Shown here: piece after piece, positions 42,357 to 51,795 of the stretch
How the letters are laid out: each line of letters opens with the position of its first letter
Numbering within the stretch: the stretch's first letter is position 1
Origin: Bacillota bacterium
Lineage (GTDB): Bacteria; Bacillota; Clostridia; Christensenellales; Aristaeellaceae
Length of the DNA stretch: 64,000 bases
Assembly: GCA_023425025.1 (NCBI GenBank)
Contig: JAFADG010000020.1
Coordinates: 62,001 to 126,000 of the forward strand
Direction of reading: 5' to 3'
Program-made: the position numbers and the translations under genes
The notes under the pieces: model-generated
The model's input: only the letters and a program-made list of their open reading frames with translations
Database searches by the model: none
Told to the model about the DNA's origin: nothing

Positions 42357-44180
42357 ATGTTCACAGAATACCTGGATACAACGGATTTGCACGCCTTATT
42401 TGCGCCAAGGCGCGGCCGCCTGCCCATTCCCCCGGCATCCGACAGGGCGGCCTGGGCAAAGGTGCCGGCAAGCATGCGTGAGGAAATGCTGGCCGCGGCC
42501 AAGGCCCAGCTGGATACCCCCTATCCCATGCTTACCGCCGGCCAGTTCCTGGCGTATGTCAGGTCAGGCAGCCGTACTGCCTTTGAAGCGCCCTATTTTC
42601 TCCGCCGGCGCCTGCTGCTCACCGCTGGGCTGGCAGAATGCCTCGAGGATGGCGGCGCGTATATGGACCGTGTGGTGGACGGGCTGTGGTGCATCTGCGA
42701 AGAAAGCTTCTGGGGCATCAGCGCCCACAACGGGTCCGCCCATTTTGGCACGCGGCCGGCGTCGGAGCGGCCCCTGCCGGATGTGGAAAATCCGTACATC
42801 GACCTGTTTGCCGCCCAAACCGCCTCCCTCGTTTTGTGGATATGTCATTTGCTCAAGGACAAGCTGGATGCCGTTTCGCCGCTGATTATCCGCAGGGTGC
42901 ATTTGGAGGCGGAGCGGCGGATTGTCAAGCCGTTCCTATACCATGACGATTTCTGGTGGATGGGCATGATCCGCCGGGATATGAACAACTGGACGCCCTG
43001 GATCCTCTCCAACGTGATTTCCAGCCTGATCCTGATGGAGCCGGACGACCTGCGCCTGGCGGAGGGCGTGAAGCGTGCCATGCGCATGTTGGATAGTTAT
43101 TTGGCCGTGATGCCGGCGGACGGCGGCTGCGACGAAGGCGCGGGCTACTGGAACATGGCCGGCGGCTCGCTGCTGGATTGCCTGGAGCATATCTACTACC
43201 TGACGGACGGCAGGGTCTTTTTCTATGACCGGCCCCACATTCAAAACATCGGCGTCTTTCCGGTAAAGGCCCACATCGCCGGGCCGTATTTATGGAACTT
43301 TGCCGACTGTGACGCAAAACCTATGCTGGATGGGGAACGGATTTACCGCTTTGGCCGGCGCACGGGCCAAAGGGCTCTGGCAGAGCTTGGGATGCAGCTG
43401 GCAAGCATGGAGACGTCTGTGCTCCCCAAGGATACGCCGGAAACCTACCGCGTGCTTTGCAAGCTGTTTTTCCCCGTGCCGGCGCCGGCGCCGGGGCAAA
43501 AAGAGGATGAGACGGTGATCCTGCCCGACCTTCAGGTATGGGCGCAAAGGCGCAGCGGCCTGTATGCCGCGGTCAAGGCGGGGCACAACGGCGAAAGCCA
43601 CAACCACAACGACGTGGGCAGCTTCCTGCTGTACGTGGACGGCGAGCCGGAGATCGTGGACGCGGGCAATATGACCTACACGGCCAAGACCTTCAGCCAG
43701 GAACGGTATACGCTGTGGAATACGCGGGGAATGTATCACAACGTGCCCGTGATTGGAAGCCTGGAGCAGCAACCGGGCCGGGAGCATGGCGCGCGGAAGG
43801 TGGATATTTCCCAAAACGGGATATTTATGGACATCGCGGCGGCATATCCCAAGGAAGCGGAAGTGGAATCCCTTGTGCGCCATGCCTTTTTCCGTGATAC
43901 TGCCTTCATTATTGAAGACAGGGTAAAGCTTGAAAGGGATGCCCCCGTCACCTGGGTCTTTCTGCTGCGCAGCCGCCCGGAAATAAAGCCGGGCGTTCTT
44001 AAAACGGAGCGAATCACCTTGCGCTTTGAGGAAGGCTTGACGCCGGCCTGCGAAGAGATTCCGGTTACCGATGCCCGGATGGCAAAAAACTTTCCCGGCA
44101 GCCTGTGGCGGGTGACGCTCACCGCCGGCAAGGCTTTTGGGCACAATCAAACGTTCACGATTGCCAGGAGGATGATTTGA
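42357..44180 (+). CDS. Heparinase II/III-like protein
   Basis: A 607-residue protein. The N-terminal half is an alpha/alpha toroid (WWMGMIRRDMNNWTPWILSN, DEGAGYWNMAGGSLLDCLEH). The C-terminal half is a beta-sandwich typical of heparinase II/III enzymes, with the HNGESHNHNDVGSFLLYVDG block that holds catalytic or metal-binding His residues. No signal peptide is seen. ATG 42357 has GGAAAGG 6 bases upstream; the frame is open to a GTG at 42321. It probably acts on uronate-containing oligosaccharides in the cytoplasm. It is coupled to the DUF2264 gene by a TGATG overlap. Confidence 0.85.
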   Translation: MFTEYLDTTDLHALFAPRRGRLPIPPASDRAAWAKVPASMREEMLAAAKAQLDTPYPMLTAGQFLAYVRSGSRTAFEAPYFLRRRLLLTAGLAECLEDGGAYMDRVVDGLWCICEESFWGISAHNGSAHFGTRPASERPLPDVENPYIDLFAAQTASLVLWICHLLKDKLDAVSPLIIRRVHLEAERRIVKPFLYHDDFWWMGMIRRDMNNWTPWILSNVISSLILMEPDDLRLAEGVKRAMRMLDSYLAVMPADGGCDEGAGYWNMAGGSLLDCLEHIYYLTDGRVFFYDRPHIQNIGVFPVKAHIAGPYLWNFADCDAKPMLDGERIYRFGRRTGQRALAELGMQLASMETSVLPKDTPETYRVLCKLFFPVPAPAPGQKEDETVILPDLQVWAQRRSGLYAAVKAGHNGESHNHNDVGSFLLYVDGEPEIVDAGNMTYTAKTFSQERYTLWNTRGMYHNVPVIGSLEQQPGREHGARKVDISQNGIFMDIAAAYPKEAEVESLVRHAFFRDTAFIIEDRVKLERDAPVTWVFLLRSRPEIKPGVLKTERITLRFEEGLTPACEEIPVTDARMAKNFPGSLWRVTLTAGKAFGHNQTFTIARRMI

Positions 44181-45973
44181 TGAGCAAGCCTGTTCAATGC
44201 AATCCGTTGAAAACCAGGGCCGATTTTGAGGAAGCTGCTTTGCAGCTTTTGGAGCCCCTGGCAAAAAAGCTTTCCCCCGGCTGCGCCCGGCTTCACTTGG
44301 GGGATACGGGGGCGGTTTATCCAACCGATATCGCCCAAATGGAAGCATGGTCCAGGCCCTTGTGGGCGCTGGTGCCGCTTTTGATGGGCAAATCGCAAAA
44401 GGCAAAGCCCCTCTGGGACAAGTGGATGACGGGGCTGAAAAACGGCACCGATCCTGAGCACCCGGAATATTGGGGCGATATCGGGCCCTTTGACCAGCGT
44501 ATGGTGGAAATGGCCGTCATGGGCATGGCGCTGTGCTTTGTGCCCCGGGATTTTTACTTTGCGCATGATGAGGGTACGCAAAAAAAAATCCACCGTTGGC
44601 TGAACCAGATCAATCTCTTCGACATGCCCAAAAACAACTGGCGCTTTTTCCGGGTGCTGGTGAACGTGGGCTTTTTGAGAAACGGCTTGCCCTATGACGC
44701 CGCTCTGCTCGAAAGCGACCTTGACATGATGGAGGGGCATTACGAGGGCGACGGCTGGTACTTCGATTATGAAAACCAGCGGGATTACTATACCCCCTGG
44801 GCCTTTCACTACTACGGCCTGCTGTACGCCAGGGCCATGGGCGATTTGGACCCAAAACGCTGTCAAGTCTACCGGGAACGGGCCTGGTTGATGGAAACGC
44901 GCATGGAAGCGTGGTTTGCCAAGGACGGCGAGGCGCTGCCCTATGGCCGCAGCCTGGCCTACCGCTTTGCCCAAAGCGCGTTTTTTGGCGCGCTGCCGCT
45001 GGGGGATGAGGGTAACGCATTGGCTGATTGGGGCGCTGTGAAGGGGCTGTTGCTCAAAAACATGCGCAAGTGGTTTTCGCGGCCTATCTTTACCGATGAG
45101 GGCGTGCTGACCATCGGTTACGGATATCCCAACCTGATGATGGCGGAAGGGTACAACGCCCCGGGTTCGCCCTACTGGGCCATGAAGGCCTTCGCGCCGC
45201 TGGCGCTTCCCGAAGGCCACCCCTTCTGGACAGCGGAGGAAAAGGAGCATACGCCGCCCGCGTTTTTCCGGGAGGAGCATGCCCGCATGATCCTTGTTCG
45301 GGATGAGAAAAACAGCCATGTGCAGGCCTTTCCCGCCGGCAACCGGGCCTTTGAGCATGCCCATGTGGAGGCCAAGTATGAGAAGTTCGCCTATTCCACC
45401 GCCTTTGCCTTCAGCGTGCCCAAGAGCTCCGTTATGTTAAACCGGGGCGCGTATGACAGTATGCTGGCCCTCAGCGACGATGAAACATATTGGCATGTGC
45501 GCTGCGGCTGCAAGGAGTATGCGATCGGTGAGGACAGGGTGGAAGCCGTTTGGCATCCCTTTGCGGATGTCAGGGTGGAAACCACGGTCATCCCGCTGGG
45601 CGACTGGCACATCCGCATACACAAGGTAAAAACGCCCAGACGGCTGTTCGCCGCGGAAGGCGGGTACGCCGTCAGCCGGGATGATGGGAAGGGCCTTGCC
45701 AAAACGACGGTGGAGGAGGCAAAGGCGCTGGCCGTATGCGGGGAACTGTTCAGCGGCATCGTTGGCCTGCGGGGTTTTGACACGGCCCAGATCGTCGTGC
45801 CTGAACCCAATACGAACCTGTTGCATCCAAGAACGGTGCTGCCTTCCTTACGGGCGGAAATACCTGCGGGTGAGACGGTGCTTGCGTGCGCCGTGCTGGG
45901 CGCGGCGGAGGCCGGCATGTTTAAATGGCAGAATATCCCTGAAGTGACGGCGGAATACGCAACGAGGGGATGA
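44180..45973 (+). CDS. DUF2264 domain protein
   Basis: A 597-residue protein of the DUF2264 family, which occurs in polysaccharide-utilisation loci of gut and soil bacteria and whose enzymatic role is not established here. Visible are the N-terminal SRPLWALVPLL, then NNWRFFRVLVNVGF and GWYFDYENQRDYYTPWAFHYY (acidic and aromatic toroid core). A beta-rich C-terminus follows. GGAGG lies 8 bases upstream of ATG. It is the last gene of the GH105 region. Confidence 0.85.
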   Translation: MSKPVQCNPLKTRADFEEAALQLLEPLAKKLSPGCARLHLGDTGAVYPTDIAQMEAWSRPLWALVPLLMGKSQKAKPLWDKWMTGLKNGTDPEHPEYWGDIGPFDQRMVEMAVMGMALCFVPRDFYFAHDEGTQKKIHRWLNQINLFDMPKNNWRFFRVLVNVGFLRNGLPYDAALLESDLDMMEGHYEGDGWYFDYENQRDYYTPWAFHYYGLLYARAMGDLDPKRCQVYRERAWLMETRMEAWFAKDGEALPYGRSLAYRFAQSAFFGALPLGDEGNALADWGAVKGLLLKNMRKWFSRPIFTDEGVLTIGYGYPNLMMAEGYNAPGSPYWAMKAFAPLALPEGHPFWTAEEKEHTPPAFFREEHARMILVRDEKNSHVQAFPAGNRAFEHAHVEAKYEKFAYSTAFAFSVPKSSVMLNRGAYDSMLALSDDETYWHVRCGCKEYAIGEDRVEAVWHPFADVRVETTVIPLGDWHIRIHKVKTPRRLFAAEGGYAVSRDDGKGLAKTTVEEAKALAVCGELFSGIVGLRGFDTAQIVVPEPNTNLLHPRTVLPSLRAEIPAGETVLACAVLGAAEAGMFKWQNIPEVTAEYATRG

Positions 45974-45989
45974 TCCCCAAAAAGCAAAG

Positions 45990-46021
45990 GCCGTCCATGG
46001 ACGTCATCGCCCATGGACGGC
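45990..46021. terminator. Terminator between DUF2264 and gerC genes
   Basis: GCCGTCCATGG and CCATGGACGGC (11 bp, 10-base loop). On the minus strand CTTTGCTTTTT follows, so it likely ends the germination operon; it may also serve the convergent gene. Confidence 0.65.
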
Positions 46022-46063
46022 AGCAGCCGGGAGATCTGTGTGCCGGCCTATGCTTATGTCCCG

Positions 46064-47197
46064 CTATTCCGCATTCCAAACCACTGAGCTTCCGCTGATT
46101 TTCACCTGGATGGTCAGTTGAAGCTCCGTGTTTTCAATAATATTCGTTCCAGCGTAGGCTGGATATTTCCGCTCGAACTCCTCCTGGATATCGAAAATAT
46201 CGATCTTTTTCCCTTTCCATTCTTCAAAAAGGGTCATGCATTTCTGCCTGATCTTTTCGGCCATAGCGTCCTGTATTTTTTGGATATTTTCTTTCGTCAA
46301 CTGAAGATCGCCCTGAATGGAGGACAGGGTTGTATTCAGCTTGCATTCCTGCGCCACCTTGAGAACGCCGTTTTCGTATTCCACGTCGGTTTGGCGGCTG
46401 GCGTCTGTCAGCAGCAGCGTTACCATTTTGTTTTCTTCCATGGGATTGCGTACAGTGAGGTCACCGGCGACATCATTATCCAGCAAGAGATTGAAATAAA
46501 ATGATTCTTCCCTGTTCAATATACCGATCAGTTTGTATTCCTTGATCAGCCCCAGCCCGTCCAGAAGATACTGCCCCTGTGTGTCCTCATCCTTGGAAGT
46601 ATTGATGACCGGTAAGGAGCTTACCCTGTCCCCGACATATTTCTGATTCATAAACTCCTTGAGGTCGACCCTGACACCGACGGAAGTAAAGGAGACCTTT
46701 GTACCCAGCATATCGTAAAGGAACATGCCCGTCAGCTGTTCTTCCGGGTGATTGGGATTGATAAACTCCTTCGGATCGCCCTGAAATATTCCCAGAAGGG
46801 TACGCGTACTGGATCTTTGCCTGCGGTCGAACGTGTCTATGCACTGGTCGATCCCGCTTTGCGCAAACTCCTCGGTAAAGAGCAGCACTTTGTTTTGGGC
46901 CAGCGTAATTTGAGCGCTTGTGCTTGTTTCCAGCATATTCAGGGCCTCCCCGGCGGTTTGGGCCTTGAACTTGTAGGTGATCCGCTTCTCCTCGTTGGCG
47001 TTGGTGCCCGAGCTGCGCACTGGAACGAGTGTTTCAAAATAGAAAACCATGCCGCCGCTTGCCTCGTCCTTGTCCACCAGGATGGAGTTGATGAATACAA
47101 ATTCATTCAGATCCGTATAGCTTTCGCAGGCCCCAAGCAGGATGGACAGCGCAAGGAGCATCAGCAGGACGGCGCATTTTTTGCTGGCGTTTTTCAT
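46064..47197 (-). CDS. Spore germination lipoprotein, Ger(x)C family
   Basis: A 377-residue lipoprotein, the C subunit of a GerA-type germinant receptor. The signal peptide ends in a lipobox LLGAC near residue 24. The GerAC pattern is visible: DLNEFVFINSILVDKDEASGG, GEALNMLETSTS, LVDLKEFMNQ and the C-terminal FEEWKGKKIDIFDIQEEF. The start overlaps the GerA-type stop by 4 bases. It sits in the inner spore membrane and is needed for response to amino-acid or sugar germinants. Confidence 0.93.
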   Translation of the reverse strand: MKNASKKCAVLLMLLALSILLGACESYTDLNEFVFINSILVDKDEASGGMVFYFETLVPVRSSGTNANEEKRITYKFKAQTAGEALNMLETSTSAQITLAQNKVLLFTEEFAQSGIDQCIDTFDRRQRSSTRTLLGIFQGDPKEFINPNHPEEQLTGMFLYDMLGTKVSFTSVGVRVDLKEFMNQKYVGDRVSSLPVINTSKDEDTQGQYLLDGLGLIKEYKLIGILNREESFYFNLLLDNDVAGDLTVRNPMEENKMVTLLLTDASRQTDVEYENGVLKVAQECKLNTTLSSIQGDLQLTKENIQKIQDAMAEKIRQKCMTLFEEWKGKKIDIFDIQEEFERKYPAYAGTNIIENTELQLTIQVKISGSSVVWNAE

Positions 47198-48612
47198 CTT
47201 TTTTTACCTTTGTAGATAAACGGTTTCGATACTTTTCCCAATCTGCCGCGTATGAGAATATCCCGGCTGGCGGACCGGAACGACTTTACCGTTCCGAAAG
47301 GGAACAAAAAAGGATAGTCGCAGGAGCGCAGCGATGCCAGGTGCGCGATCACCAGCAAAAAGCCAAGGTAGAATCCATGCAGCCCGAAGCAGGCGGACAG
47401 TATGATCAATAGAATCGCCCATACGGCTACGGCAGGCGCAAGCCTTGCGTTGATAAAGGAGGTAATCGCATAGATGCCGATGACCACCACCGTAGCCTGG
47501 GAAGTAAGGCCCGCGCCGACAGCGGCGTCCCCAAGGATCAGCGCGCCGACAATGCTCAGCGCTTGTCCCACCTGCTGGGGAAGCCGCCGCCCGGCCTCCC
47601 TTGCAAGCTCAAAGAAGAAAAACAGCAGCAGCACCTCCACCACCGTGGGGAAGGGAACGCCGGCCCGGGAAACGGCCAGCTTAAAGGCAAAGGCTGTGGG
47701 GATAAGCGTCGCATGGTGTGTCGTCAGTGCCGTGTACAGCGCCGGCAGCAGCAGGGAAACAAGCAGCGAAGCAAGCCTGAATATGCGCACAGTGCTGGCC
47801 AGCAGTACGTTGGTGGAATAGTCGTCGGGGGATTGCAGGCTTTCAAAGAAAAAGCATGGCGCGGTAAGCGCAAAGGAACAGCCGTTGACCAAAACGGCGA
47901 TCCTTCCCTCAAACAGCCTGGAAACAACGGCCTCCGGTTTTTCGGTGTAGCCGATGGTGTCAAACAGGGAGTGTTTGGGACTTAGCGCTTCCGACACGTT
48001 TTGAATGGTCTGCACAAAATTGGCGTCTATGCCATTCAATCTTGTTTCCACCGAATGAATGAGATCGCCGGGCGCTACTCCTTCCACATACAGCAGCGCG
48101 GCCTGCGTCTTTGACTTTCTGCCAAGATGGTAGCCTATGATTTTGAGATCCTCCGTGAGCATCCGTTTCCTGATCAGGCTGACGTTGTTTGTCAACAGCT
48201 CGTTGAAGCTTTCGTAGGAGCCTACCAGAGAGGTATCGAACAGCGTTTTTTCCACAGGCCGCGTCTTTATCTCTTTTGCTACCAGGTAAATGGCGTAATT
48301 GATCGCCTCGAAGATGACCACCGTGTCGCCGGCGGCAATGTGCTCGACGGCTTGCTCGATGCTCAGTATTTCGGCAAAGTGGGCGGCATGGATCACGTGG
48401 CCGATCTCTTCCTTGCTGGAAACATTCCGTTCCAGCTGCGACAGGGGTTCAACCACATAATGGCTGATGTAGTCAACGTTGCAGATGGTCTCGATGTAAA
48501 AAAGGGTGATGGCGCTTTTTACAAAGATGGTGTTCCTGAAAATGATATCCCGCTTGACAAAGTCCATGCAATCGCTGAATTTTTCAGCGATCTCGCTTGC
48601 CTTTACCGCCAT
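47194..48612 (-). CDS. Spore germination protein, GerA family
   Basis: A 472-residue A subunit of a germinant receptor. It has the long cytoplasmic N-terminal domain (DTVVIFEAINYAIYLVAKEI, KPEAVVSRLFEGRIAVLVNG). Membrane helices follow in the C-terminal half (RLASLLVSLLLPALYTAL, VVEVLLLFFFFELAREA, RLPQQVGQALSIVGALIL). ATG 48612 is favoured by AGGA about 6 bases upstream; a longer in-frame start at 48636 exists. It overlaps the GerB-type gene by 29 bases. The ligand is not predictable. Confidence 0.93.
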   Translation of the reverse strand: MAVKASEIAEKFSDCMDFVKRDIIFRNTIFVKSAITLFYIETICNVDYISHYVVEPLSQLERNVSSKEEIGHVIHAAHFAEILSIEQAVEHIAAGDTVVIFEAINYAIYLVAKEIKTRPVEKTLFDTSLVGSYESFNELLTNNVSLIRKRMLTEDLKIIGYHLGRKSKTQAALLYVEGVAPGDLIHSVETRLNGIDANFVQTIQNVSEALSPKHSLFDTIGYTEKPEAVVSRLFEGRIAVLVNGCSFALTAPCFFFESLQSPDDYSTNVLLASTVRIFRLASLLVSLLLPALYTALTTHHATLIPTAFAFKLAVSRAGVPFPTVVEVLLLFFFFELAREAGRRLPQQVGQALSIVGALILGDAAVGAGLTSQATVVVIGIYAITSFINARLAPAVAVWAILLIILSACFGLHGFYLGFLLVIAHLASLRSCDYPFLFPFGTVKSFRSASRDILIRGRLGKVSKPFIYKGKKR

Positions 48613-49762
48613 CGCTTTTCCTGCCTTTCCTTCCATCTCCGCTTGAAATGGCCGCCGGTTGCGTATCCTGCCTGGGTGTCAATGCAATGCCATAAGCGCG
48701 CTTATGCTTGAAATAGTACACGGGATAGACGATCAGCGGTATGACAAAGAAGTTTACCAGCTGTATATAAAACAAACGGTTCATCAGCTTGAACAAATCG
48801 AACAGGTTTTTTGAAAGCAGATAGGAAAACAGGATCGTCAGCGCGCCGATGTAATACTCCTTGAACCTTAGGGTGATGCCCGCCTGCCGCATATACTCCA
48901 TCAGCGCAAAAAGACACAGAACGAGCCGCATAAACCAGCCCGCAACGATCTGCAGCATCACAAACAGCTCGCCTGCTTCCAGGAACCCGAAAGCGCTGAT
49001 GATCTGTGTTTGCGTCAATTTGGGGAAAACAAGGTTTTCCGCCCGGTCTGGGCCAAAGGTGGTGATCACGCCGAGGGTGGAGTAAATTTCTATCTGTACA
49101 ATGAACAGCAGGGCGATGACGCAGTGCCGGGTAAGCTTTGTTTTGTCTTCGACGCTGTTCAGATAGGGCAAAAAAATGATTGCGCAGCTGTACATGCCCA
49201 GGGCCTTGAGCACCGACAGCACAAACTCGCCGGTGATCCCGTTTTCCATTATGGGAAAGAGATACTTGATCTCCTTGTATTTTTGCGTCAGGAACGCCAG
49301 ATTGACTCCCGATAAGCTGATAAAAAAGATTGCGATCACCGCGAGGATGGTGACCGAAGCAATCCCCTTTTTTGCGATATACACCGCGAACAGCACGGAA
49401 ACAGCGATGAATACCCATATGGGGGTGGCGATCAGAAAGCCTTCGTGCATTACGCTGGCTTCCACCCCCGCGCTTTCAAAAATGCTCAGCAGCACCGTCA
49501 GCATGAACAAGAACGAGAGAACGGTGCCGATCACTTTTCCGAATGTTTTGACATATATGTCATGCAGGTTGCTGTTTCCGGTACGCTTGCTGACGACCGT
49601 TAGCATGATAACGAACAACAGGATCATAAGGGACGCAATGGCCACAGAGATCCAGCTGTCTCTTCCGGCAAGGGCGATGATGGCGGAAGGGAAAGTCTTC
49701 AGCGCAACGATGGCCAGGCCGCTGAGGATAAAAAACAAATGTTTTGTATTGATGGTTCCCAT
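48584..49762 (-). CDS. Endospore germination permease, GerB family
   Basis: A 392-residue amino-acid-permease-like protein with ten predicted membrane helices (FFILSGLAIVALKTFPSAII, VIGTVLSFLFMLTVLLSIFE, IVAGWFMRLVLCLFALMEYM). This is the B subunit of a GerA-type receptor, placed first, giving the order B-A-C. GGAAGGTG lies 5 bases before ATG. Its presence shows that the organism forms endospores; such operons are expressed in the forespore. Confidence 0.92.
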   Translation of the reverse strand: MGTINTKHLFFILSGLAIVALKTFPSAIIALAGRDSWISVAIASLMILLFVIMLTVVSKRTGNSNLHDIYVKTFGKVIGTVLSFLFMLTVLLSIFESAGVEASVMHEGFLIATPIWVFIAVSVLFAVYIAKKGIASVTILAVIAIFFISLSGVNLAFLTQKYKEIKYLFPIMENGITGEFVLSVLKALGMYSCAIIFLPYLNSVEDKTKLTRHCVIALLFIVQIEIYSTLGVITTFGPDRAENLVFPKLTQTQIISAFGFLEAGELFVMLQIVAGWFMRLVLCLFALMEYMRQAGITLRFKEYYIGALTILFSYLLSKNLFDLFKLMNRLFYIQLVNFFVIPLIVYPVYYFKHKRAYGIALTPRQDTQPAAISSGDGRKGRKSDGGKGKRDR

Positions 49763-49885
49763 CTATACACCTTCCGGCACATGCATGCCTGCTCAAGCAT
49801 TGCCCATCACATCCTGCACAGACATGATGCCTTTTCCAATTATCCCACTGGAAACCAATTAATATACCCACGGCCTTTTAGGCGT

Positions 49886-49914
49886 TTGCCATGCCGGGCG
49901 TCATACTGTATAAT
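49886..49914 (+). promoter_or_regulatory. Sigma-A promoter of the DNA glycosylase gene
   Basis: TTGCCA (49886-49891), 17 bases, TATAAT (49909-49914), about 58 bases before ATG. An inverted repeat TTTCCA-N10-TGGAAA (49833-49854) lies on the GerB side of the same gap. Confidence 0.75.
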
Positions 49915-49971
49915 GGATAGCGTTCATTTTCATAAAGCGTATGTTCATGTGAAAAAAGCGGAGTACAATCA

Positions 49972-50802
49972 ATGATCATTCATTCCATCCAATATTTTGA
50001 CCCGGAAGCGATTGCGCAAAGCGGCCAGTGCTTTCGCATGCGGGCGGTTGCGCCCGGACGGTTGGAGGTCATCCACCGGGATAAGCGGCTGGCCATCGAT
50101 TCCCTGGGGGACGAGCGCTTTGGCTTTTCCTGTACACAGATGGAGTTCCAGGACGTTTGGTATGACTATTTCGACCTTTCCACCGACTATGGCGCGTTTA
50201 TAAGCACGGTGGACAAGGAAGATGCCTACCTGACCCGGGCGGCGCAGTCCGGCCGGGGGCTGCGCATTTTGAACCAGGACCCCTGGGAAGTGCTGGTCAG
50301 CTTTCTTCTGTCCCAGCGCAAGAGCATCCCCGCCATCCGGGATGGTGTCGCGAAGCTGTGCATGAGGTTTGGGGAACCGCTTGCGTTTGGCGACCGGCAG
50401 GCGCATACCTTTCCAACGCCGCAAAGGCTTGCGGCGGCAGAAATGGAGGAGCTGCTTGCCTGCTCCCTGGGGTATCGGGCGCCGTATATCAAGGCCGCCG
50501 CCCGGTCGGTGGCCTCGGGCGAAACGGACCTTGAGGGCATGCGGGATTGGGCGGATGACGCGCTGCTTGCAAAGCTTTTGTCCATGTACGGCGTAGGCAT
50601 CAAGGTGGCCAGCTGCGTGATGCTCTTTGGCTACCACCGCCTGGACCTGGCGCCGGTGGATGTGTGGATTCAGCGGGTTATCGACCAGGAATACAAAGGC
50701 GAGCCGCCCTTCCATAAATACAAGGGCTTCGGCGGCGTCATGCAGCAGTACATGTTTTATGACCAGATCGCGAAAAAGCGCCAGCGAAAGAGCATCGCCT
50801 GA
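49972..50802 (+). CDS. DNA-3-methyladenine / 8-oxoguanine glycosylase (HhH-GPD, OGG1-like)
   Basis: A 276-residue base-excision repair glycosylase. The HhH-GPD core starts at NQDPWEVLVSFLLSQRKSIPAI. The helix-hairpin-helix is LSMYGVGIKVASCVMLFG, with the catalytic Lys in GIKVA as in OGG1. The general acid Asp is in LAPVDVWIQRV. Presence of both Lys and Asp points to a bifunctional 8-oxoguanine glycosylase/lyase of the Clostridial OGG type. GGAG lies 8 bases before ATG. It is cotranscribed with the PHP gene 18 bases on. Confidence 0.88.
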   Translation: MIIHSIQYFDPEAIAQSGQCFRMRAVAPGRLEVIHRDKRLAIDSLGDERFGFSCTQMEFQDVWYDYFDLSTDYGAFISTVDKEDAYLTRAAQSGRGLRILNQDPWEVLVSFLLSQRKSIPAIRDGVAKLCMRFGEPLAFGDRQAHTFPTPQRLAAAEMEELLACSLGYRAPYIKAAARSVASGETDLEGMRDWADDALLAKLLSMYGVGIKVASCVMLFGYHRLDLAPVDVWIQRVIDQEYKGEPPFHKYKGFGGVMQQYMFYDQIAKKRQRKSIA

Positions 50803-50820
50803 TAAAATAGGAGCAGCTAT

Positions 50821-51612
50821 ATGAAATACATTTATGAAACCCATCTGCATACCTGCCAGTCCAGCGCCTGCGGCTGGACAAAGGGGCGGGATTATATTCC
50901 CTATTACCAGGACATGGGGTATGCCGGCATCATTGTGACGGATCATTTCTTCCGCGGGAACACCGCCGTATCCAGGAATCTTCCCTGGGCAGAGCGCGTG
51001 AACCAGTTTTGCCTGGGGTATGAGGATGCCAGGGAGACGGGGGAGAAGGCTGGGTTTTCCGTATTTTTTGGCTGGGAAGAAAACTATCAGGGGGACGAGT
51101 ATCTGATTTACGGCCTCAGCAAGCAATGGCTGATCAACCATCCCGAGGTGGAGCGGTTTACCCGTAGGCAGCAGTTTGAGGCCGTGCGTAAAGCGGGCGG
51201 CTGCGTGGTGCAGGCCCATCCCTTCCGCGATAAGGAATATCTCAGCGACATCCATCTGTCCACCGGCTGCGTGGACGCGGTGGAGGCGTACAACGCGGGC
51301 AATCATCCCGACAACGACATCCTTGCTCTGCGGTACGCAAAGCTGCTGGGCTTGCCGGTCACGGCCGGATCGGATATGCATCAAATCAACCACAGGCCGG
51401 GCGAGCTTTTGATGGGTGTGGTGTTCGACCAGCCGCTTGCTTCCATCCGCGATTATGTGAAAGCCATACGGGAAAAGCGGCCCTTTGGCGTGCATATTCC
51501 CGAGGGCCGGGGCGAGTGGCGGGAGGGGATCGATATCCGCCTGCCGGTGGATGTACGGAACGGGCAGGACATAAGCACCGGGCGGGATGTGTGGGAGCTG
51601 CTGATGCCTTGA
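50821..51612 (+). CDS. PHP-domain phosphoesterase
   Basis: A 263-residue metal-dependent hydrolase. PHP metal ligands are seen as YETHLHTC (HxH), IIVTDHF (DH), VVQAHPFR and TAGSDMHQ. No polymerase or nucleotide-binding domain is fused, so it is a stand-alone PHP protein. Family members include histidinol phosphatase-like and nucleoside-monophosphate phosphoesterases. AGGAG lies 7 bases before ATG. The pairing with a DNA repair enzyme could suggest a nucleotide or DNA-end substrate, but this is inference. Confidence 0.87.
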   Translation: MKYIYETHLHTCQSSACGWTKGRDYIPYYQDMGYAGIIVTDHFFRGNTAVSRNLPWAERVNQFCLGYEDARETGEKAGFSVFFGWEENYQGDEYLIYGLSKQWLINHPEVERFTRRQQFEAVRKAGGCVVQAHPFRDKEYLSDIHLSTGCVDAVEAYNAGNHPDNDILALRYAKLLGLPVTAGSDMHQINHRPGELLMGVVFDQPLASIRDYVKAIREKRPFGVHIPEGRGEWREGIDIRLPVDVRNGQDISTGRDVWELLMP

Positions 51613-51664
51613 AGGCACGGCTGTGCCGTTTTCGGCAAAGCGTTTTGCCGGGGGAAAACAGGCA

Positions 51665-51693
51665 TTGCCAAAGGGCCGGGTTTGTATTATCAT
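51665..51693 (+). promoter_or_regulatory. Probable promoter of the LacI-family gene
   Basis: TTGCCA (51665-51670), 17 bases, TATCAT (51688-51693). Confidence 0.5.
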
Positions 51694-51765
51694 ATGCATA
51701 GCAAAGTGTGCGTAACAGGCTGTTTTTGATGTGCCGCCTCCGGGCGGCATATCAAAGGCCTGGCA

Positions 51766-51779
51766 TGAAATCGATTACA
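51766..51779. promoter_or_regulatory. LacI-family operator upstream of the lacI-type gene
   Basis: TGAAATCGATTACA fits the TGNAANCGNTTNCA consensus of LacI/PurR/CcpA-like operators exactly. It lies 17 bases before the regulator's ATG, so binding would block its own expression. Confidence 0.75.
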
Positions 51780-51795
51780 AAAAGGGGAAGCGGTC